NCBI RefSeq assembly: GCF_963855985.1
Contig: NC_087093.1
Location: 2,239,501 to 2,303,500 of the forward strand
Length of the DNA stretch: 64,000 nt
Origin: Ostrinia nubilalis
Taxonomy: Eukaryota; Arthropoda; Insecta; Lepidoptera; Crambidae
Reading direction: 5' to 3'
The position numbers and the translations under genes are program-made. The notes below the pieces were generated by a model. That model saw only the letters and a list, made by a program, of their open reading frames with translations, ran no database searches and had not been told where the DNA came from. This document shows positions 57,485-64,000 of the stretch, in pieces. How positions within the stretch are numbered: position 1 is the first letter of the stretch; each line of letters starts with the position of its first letter.

Positions 57485-57623
57485 AAAGTTAGTCCTTCGT
57501 ACTAAGTTAAATATGCTTGTGTCACGTGGGCTCACCACAATGTCCAGCGACAGAGGGGGTCGAACCCGCGTTCCTCGGATGACCAGTCAGCCAGTTCAAC
57601 CCCTTCACCGTTCGGCTATCGTG
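57485..57623 (-). mobile_element. tRNA-derived SINE, minus strand
   Basis: Minus-strand GATAGCCGAACGGTGAAGGG (box A) and CGCGGGTTCGACCCCC (box B), then GTGACACAAGCATATTTAAC. Same family as 45667-45880. Confidence 0.82.
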
Positions 57624-57700
57624 GGTTAAAATTGGTATCTATGCCCAAAAATCTACTTACGACTAAAATAAAACTAAGCTCTAAGTGTTTTCACTACAGT

Positions 57701-58341
57701 AAGGCTGAGTAGCACCACCTAACTTTAACGGTAACTACACTCGACATCAAATAAATCGCACCTCCCGCGACAAGCACTTTTAAACGTATGCATCCCCACT
57801 TCCCACCAATATTGGCACCATTTAAAAACCTAGTTCTAAACTTCATTTCATTAAAGGAAAGGTTTTTACCCCAAAAATGTGTCTTTAGAACGATTCAGAG
57901 TCACTTCTTCAAAAAATAGGCAGCTACGCTTGAGCCAACTTTTATGGCTATAAAACTGTTAAGTTGGGATTAATCGCTATCCACCTGTTAAAGAGGACAC
58001 GTGTGATCAGTATTTGGTTTTATAATCATAAAAATTGGTCTAATTGATCCCAGAGGTGAGCCCAAAGTGAGGTCTTTTTCAAGTCACATTTATGGTATAT
58101 GTTAATCATTTATTAAGAAATTAAATGTGTTTTTCTTTAAGGATATTTATTGGGCTTTCAAATAACACAAATATTGTTGGGGCACCATGATTGTGTCAGA
58201 AGAAAATCTTTAAAGTTTGCGTCGCGGAAGGTGCAGTTTATTTGATGTTGAGTGTGTAACGATAACCGGTGCTTTTTGTATGGAGTTTGACAGATTTTTG
58301 ACGTTGTCAACGTTAAAGTAAGATGGTGCAACCCAGCCTAA
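57701..58341. mobile_element. MITE family 'GTTGCACCA', copy 3, split by another transposon
   Basis: AAGGCTGAGTAGCACCACCT at the left and TAAGATGGTGCAACCCAGCC at the right belong to one MITE. Its sequence GTAACTA|TAACGATAACC is interrupted by a 519-bp insertion at 57738-58256. Confidence 0.85.
57738..58256. mobile_element. 519-bp Tc1/mariner-like non-autonomous element
   Basis: Ends CACTCGACATCAAATAAATC and (reverse complement) CACACTCAACATCAAATAAA, about 34 bp of inverted repeat with mismatches, flanked by TA (57736-57737, 58257-58258). The uninterrupted MITE at 54890 shows a single TA at this point, so the TA duplication is real. No transposase. Confidence 0.85.
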
Positions 58342-58944
58342 AAATCTCTATTATGTTTCACCCATTGTTTTGGGTTTAAAAATTATTTGCAACAGCTTTG
58401 TAGGCAACACTGACCAATTCAACATCATTAAAATTTTACAACTGATCAGTTACTATTGTGCATTAATAATAATTGAACCTCACTAAATACGCCAATTATT
58501 TGCAAAAGCACCAGTACCAATGTAACCACAACGTCGAAAATTCTGCGGCGATATTTTAACTGTAATTTTAAATATTCAATTACACGAATATCTGAAGCAA
58601 TTAGATCCAATTAAGTTAATTTTAAGAGCACTCTACCGTACCTGGCAATTAGCTCCGAACAATAACTAGATGATTTATTTCTGTTCAACCGAGTTTACAG
58701 ACAAACGAATTCAAAAGAAGTTGTTTTAAAATGAAATTTTAATACAAATATGTAGGTAGAGAAACGTTTGGCAGAACCTTTGTTCGTAAATTATCAAATA
58801 TCCTGTTATTTCACTGAATTTAAAATTAGTTGATGAAGTACTGAAAACACCAGGTTTGTCTAGCGAACTAGGGTTTAGTACTTCCTTGGTTTTACTGTTA
58901 TCACCAAATCAAATTAAATTGGCATTCACTACTTACTTGGTCCG

Positions 58945-59068
58945 TTCGTTGCAGTCAAATGACGTCCACTGCTGGACAAAGGCTTCCCCCAAGGATTTCC
59001 ACAAAGACCGGTTCTACGCCGCCCGCATCCAGATACCTCCTTGGCCACCTATACTTGGGTCGCCAGTC
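58945..59068 (-). mobile_element. RTE-type LINE 3'-end fragment, minus strand
   Basis: The minus strand reads TTTGTGGAAATCCTTGGGGG, AAGCCTTTGTCCAGCAGTGG, ACGTCATTTGACTGC, the same terminal codons as the fragments at 26914 and 45220. Confidence 0.72.
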
Positions 59069-62000
59069 AAGCTGTAGTATGTAGCTCCTTTAGTAAGGAC
59101 ATAGCAACGATGGGACCGATGGTAAAGTGGGAATAATCGTAGTAACTCCACACCTTTATAGGATTAAACCGGCAGATAGTGGTGACTGAGTTCGTTGCGG
59201 TGCTTCTTCTCAGCACTTGCCAAATGTTTGTCTCGAAGCGCTGGTAGGGCAAAAAAAGAATGTGACATAGAGGCTCCTTAAGAATATTTAACGATTTATA
59301 ATCCGTTAGGATTTTAGACAAATATTTTCACAAGGCGATATAAAAGGTTTCATAAACTCAATATTCTAACCTTTTCAATATTCCTCAGCGTATGCGCAAA
59401 CAGAAGAATATCAGTAGTAAACATTAAAGCGGTTAAACGACTATAAAATTTTACGTCGCCATAATGGAATATTGAACTCTTGATGCATGAGAAATAGATC
59501 AAGAGGCTTAGATATTGAACTATTCCTTTAGCAAATTTTGCACAGACCTAGGAGCATTATACAATACTTATGAAGACATCGATACCTCATGAGATTACAT
59601 TTTTTGTTTACCAATTTAAGCATTAGATACATATACATTTCTAAGGCTATACTCGTATGAGTTTGAATTATTCTTAGCATCAGCCGCTAAGCCAAAAGCT
59701 GTAGTGGGACATGTATTTCTCTTGCAGGGGTATAAGTATTATAACGAAGTCGAAGAAAAAAATCGTTAAGCTAAAAAGTATGGCTCTGTTCTATTTACCT
59801 ACTAAAAAATAATGTTCCCAAGTCAGAGAAGCCAGTACCTAAGATTTTTAAAAACCTACATCGCTAGTCTTTGTCCCTTTAATCTAGACCGCTATTTTCA
59901 CACCTAAGTAACTCTACCACGGCAGAAGTCAGAGAACTGATGGCAAAATTGAAACAAATCAACCGGGAGTGCCACCGGAGGGCCGGCACCTTCGCCCGCC
60001 CAATTTGCGCGAGGGCCCTCGGCTGACAACCACAGAGGACCGTGAAATTTATCGAGCGTGCACACAAGTGCTAAAATAAAAACAAATTGTAAGTGTCAAA
60101 GTCCGTAGGCACAGCCTTTGTGCTAAACAGATTTGAGTTATTTAACGTGTTTTGTAATGTAGTTCTGACTTAACCACATTGTAAGTCACTGAAATGCAAA
60201 TTGGAAAGGGCAGCTTATCTTGGAAAAGTTTAGCGTAAACAAGCCTAGGACGGAGCATCAATACGTCACAAAAAGGGAACTCTAAATTCAACATCTTATG
60301 TGCCATATTATATTTCTAAAGGAATTAAAATCTACGAATAAGATGCTACCATACCTTTTCAACGCAAATCCAAAAATACTGAGGCTCAGTAATTGAGAAA
60401 GAAGTGAACTAAAAACAAACATTAAACGAACAAACAGTCTTCAGCAAAGTGGGTTTCAGAGAAAATGAATCGGGATTCATCTAGAGACGCATCTTGAGTC
60501 GAGTATCGGACTCAGCCTGCTAGCCTGTTATTTGCTATTTTACAAATAGCCGAAGCTCCCCAAGGACTAAAACAAAGGTACGCGAAGCTTTCACACCATA
60601 AGAGATTCACTTAGTTGCGAAGAAAGTTTTTGAAATACGGAAACATTATGGTAGCACACAGGTGAGTTTGGGGGACAAAGTTTTTGTCCGACTTATAAAA
60701 ACAAAGGCGAAGTTGAACGAATATTATTTATAACTTGATACTGATACGCAAACAGAAAATTACCAATTTTCCATATAATTCTCGTTGTGGGTAGAATATT
60801 GGATTGTCTTAAAGAATCAAACAACAATACGCATAACAACATAGTGTTTTTTTTTCACCACATTAAAATTTTCATTTTATATTATGACTATTTATAACTC
60901 TTGCTTAAAATAATCACATATGAAAAATTGCTGAAAGATACCAATTCAGTGATAAGTGTATTGATGAGGTTGTGATGAGTTAAATTTCAGTACTTATCCT
61001 CTTAAGCTTGATTCCGTTCTTGAGAGTAGAGTCATACTTGAGCGTTGTTTCTAAACTCAGTGATACCGTCCTTTATTCGATCAGACAACACCCGCACACT
61101 TACAAAATATTTCGAACCAACAAACTCTTTTCAAACTACCCTCAGTTCCGAAAGCTTAGAGAGTTAATCGCGCTATCGAAAATAATAACTCCATCGGATG
61201 CAATATTCAGGGAGCGGAACTTCCTGTTTGTAGCGGGCCAAGGAAATTCAATTACCGTCGATAAAAGTAGGGGGGTGAACTTGAAACGTGAATCACCCCC
61301 CAATCGCCCCATCGGTCTTTGAATTTGAACTGAAATAATGAGGTATTCGGACTTGTATGCTCGTAGGTTTCGCAGTATTTGGTCTGGAACTATTTAATGT
61401 TTTGGATTTTTCGTTTCTAATGTAGACGCGACGGATCGAACAAAACACTATGGCATCTTATGTGTATGGAATTACATGACATTTTGAAGCAAACTATACC
61501 TATGATTATGATGTGCAATAGACCGAACAGTCTCTAACAAAAGTGACATCATTGACTCACAAAAAATTTTAAAAAAATGATTTTTCTTTAAACTGTAGGC
61601 ACAATCGCCAATTATTCAACCTATCACAAATGTTTTAATGCTCAATTGAGATTCTAAGCCTTATACAAAAGATTTTAAGTTAAATTCGTTCATACCGTCC
61701 TAGGAATGACCCAGCTCTATTTCCTTAAAAGTAATATTCCATCCAACTATGTTAATCTGGACCTCAAACTATGTACAGCACATAAGAACACTGACCGTCC
61801 TATGTAAGACGAGAGGTCAATCTAACTTCGCCGTACTTTGATGGCTTCGACGTAATAATATGTATGTTAACGTGCTATGCATGATATGGAGTGAATATTA
61901 AATAGTTTCATCTAAAATAAAGTTTTAAACCGTAATCTAAAGGCTCACTTGATTAATGTTAATGGAAATATCAAAAATACTGAAGTTATTTTCACATCCA

Positions 62001-62093
62001 TAGTAATTGTCAATCACATTAGACTTTTTTGTTGATGCAAAGTCACACTAATCAACGGAACGTAAGGTTAAACAATGTTGAGTTTATACTTCT
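59069..62093. other. intergenic, no gene recognised
   Basis: The only repeat seen is a fragment at about 59215-59280 (CTCGAAGCGCTGGTAGGGCA..) related to those in introns of A and B. The 104-codon frame near 61008-61322 starts at TTG and has no recognisable motif or splice context. Confidence 0.45.
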
Positions 62094-62203
62094 CAGGCTA
62101 AGTGGCACCACCTTAATCGTAACTATAACCAGTGATTTTGTACGGAGTTTGACAGACTTTTGATGTTTGATAAATTAAAGTAAGATAGTGCAACCCAGGC
62201 TTA
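62094..62203. mobile_element. MITE family 'GTTGCACCA', copy 4
   Basis: CAGGCTAAGTGGCACCACCT to TAAGATAGTGCAACCCAGGC with the core AACTATAACCAGTGATTTTG and GGAGTTTGACAGACTTTTGA. More diverged than copy 2. Confidence 0.78.
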
Positions 62204-63718
62204 GAAGCTCATAAAAAGTCGTTTAATTCAACCAAAATATCAATAGAGATAGAAACGGTTTGACATGCAATGAACAGAATCAGATACATGCTAAATTAAC
62301 ACTTCATCACCCCCAATAAGTTGCATTTTCCAATGCATCCGATCGCAGATCTGTACGGGATTTCGCCAGCGATCCCGTTCGGGATTGTGCGTTTACCCCG
62401 AAATCTCTTCGTCGTCGCTACGTAATTGTGGATTACCCCGGCTCATGTTTTCATTCTGTTCCTTCGTAAGTACTTTTACAACCGTTTTTATGTGCCGGAT
62501 AAATGAGTTGTTGTTATCCACCGTTTTGTGGCGATGGATTTTTGTTAATGTGTTTTTGTGACGTGGATCTTGTGAGCGATTTGTTGTTTTTTGAATTTGT
62601 ACGAATATTTTACTTGGCCTTGGTTTTTAATTTAAACTGACTACCGTAAGCACTATAGGAAGTTTTAATCCAAAAGTAAAAAAATGTAAAAAGAAATTGA
62701 TCTGTTTTCAAGAAATAACAATGTTAACATAACAGACTTCTATCCAAAGATAGGACATTTTGTACATCACTCAAAAACTCACATAATTATGCTATTCCAA
62801 TAATAACAATTTGGTGATAGACAGACCACATAGTAGGTGCAGTTTTACTTTATTACATAAATAAATAATGACAACAAAACAAGAAAGTCTATTTGAAGCA
62901 CCTCAAAATCTACTAAGTCCTGGATAATCGCATTTTCAACTAAAATATCGAAGCTCTAACACAAACAGCTCTGAGTGATTCACTAAAGTATTCCCTTAAG
63001 GCCGGGTAGCAGAGAAAATGGCGAAAATGAGGTTTTCATTTTTCATTTTTGAGGTACTAAACAGTAAAATTAAAGGCTAAGATTTTTATTGGGCATAGTT
63101 GAGGATATTTTCTAGGGCTATTAACGGATGGAAACACGATTTGATGAATTTGACTCGATAGAATAAATTCCCAAAGTTACCTCTATTCGTTTTCTATTTA
63201 TGGTTTTATTTTTAAAATAAGCGATTTGAGATTCTAAATCTTTTACTAAACTAAAGTTCAGAAATAACTTGAGGGCTTTTAACGGATGAAATTTTTATAT
63301 TGCGTCTTATTTACTTACTATGTTAAAAAATGTGGAAAAAATCGTCCATGACGGCTTGGACAATCTCAATCAGTCGCGCGGTGGCGCTTACGGAGGACGG
63401 ACGTGTGTCAGTTTTTTGGCCGTGACAGTTCGCGATTTGTCAATATTTTTGACAATGATGACTTTGATGAGTCACAGTATAATAATATCAGTGTTACTGG
63501 AGAAAGCTAAAATTTTTGATAATTAAGAATTATCAATTTTGTCTACCTATTGAAATTTAAATCGTTCGCATCCTTTTAAACGAAGACTCTACTCATGATA
63601 CATAGTACATTCCTCAAATATGAGACAAAACCAATGAGTTAAAATTACATTTTAATAGTACCTACATACAATCGTCTTACACTCTTTAGAAGAGCACACT
63701 GACACAAATAAATAATAA
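62204..63718. other. intergenic, no gene recognised
   Basis: A moderately GC-rich patch at 62335-62450 is unexplained. The rest is AT-rich with no structure identified. Confidence 0.4.
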
Positions 63719-64000
63719 AAAATACTGTCTAAGGTCTGTAGCTAAAGGTCTAAGCTGTAAGATAGAAGAATCTTCTAGCCAAAAAGATGGCAGATGCAGC
63801 AGATGTCAACGGATTTAAAACTGGAGTTCATATGACTCCTTGTAGACTTGAGTCTCTAGAGCGTCCCTTCCTCCACCATGCGTAAGAATTTTCACAAAAA
63901 TACTGTCTAAGGTCTGTAGCTAAAGGTCTAAGCTGCAAGATAGAAGAATCTTCTAGCCAAAAAGATGGCAGATGCAGCAGATGTCAACGGATTTAAAACT
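63719..64000. repeat. 178-bp tandem repeat array running off the window
   Basis: The unit starting AATACTGTCTAAGGTCTGTA at 63721 recurs at 63899 and matches to the window end with one visible difference (GCTGTAAG against GCTGCAAG). Copy number beyond the edge is unknown. Could be a satellite or a tandem duplication. Confidence 0.9.

Noticed and set aside
61008..61322. 104-codon open frame
   Set aside because: Begins at TTG, has no recognisable motif, splice context or paralogue; likely chance.
63719..64000. CRISPR array
   Set aside because: Repeats are 178 bp and contiguous, with no spacers, in an insect genome.

Overview
This is AT-rich insect DNA, almost certainly from a moth or butterfly. 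Several interspersed repeats have ends I recognise as typical of Lepidoptera: Helitrons that begin TC near a TAATATTATAAA motif and end in CTAG, RTE-type LINE tails that end in a YVQQWTSYG-like peptide followed by ATG repeats, and tRNA-derived SINEs. No bacterial-style operons, real tRNA or rRNA genes, or CRISPR arrays are visible. Most of the window is intergenic or intronic DNA packed with transposon relics.

The one clear host locus, 27.9-49.7 kb, is a tandem cluster of small four-exon genes for secreted proteins of about 199 residues. They look like the insect DUF1091 / MD-2-like lipid-recognition group that includes the Drosophila Che chemosensory proteins. Gene A (27936-32806) is intact. 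Gene B (35356-42605) is a close duplicate of A whose last exon has a 7-bp tandem duplication that shifts the frame and stops translation early. C (45297-45485) is a lone intact terminal exon with its own splice acceptor. Gene D (47613-49672) is an intact, compact and more divergent paralogue. All introns are phase 0, so B exons 1-3 could in principle join to exon C.

A and B lie in duplicated blocks (about 27.55-32.85 kb and 34.98-45.03 kb), so each copy shows what the other looked like before transposons landed. This resolves exact insertions: a Jockey LINE with an 11-bp target duplication in A, a 2.4-kb Helitron placed between A and T after B, a 920-bp terminal-inverted-repeat element with ATGT target duplications in B, and a three-level nest of DNA transposons in B intron 3.

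Layout: 1-2.2 kb, 3' part of a BEL/Pao LTR retrotransposon with a frameshifted pol and an LTR. 2.2-27.5 kb, gene-free DNA with MITEs, a 5'-truncated CR1/Jockey-group LINE (8.4-10.3 kb), Helitron fragments with internal minisatellites, and several hairpins, including perfect 37-bp and 56-bp stems and a 0.93-kb fold-back. 27.5-49.7 kb, the gene cluster, with a BEL 5' fragment (33.2-34.9 kb) between A and B. 49.7-64 kb, gene-poor DNA with a MULE-like element carrying a SINE, four copies of one MITE family across the window (one split by a mariner-like insertion), and the start of a 178-bp tandem array at the right edge.
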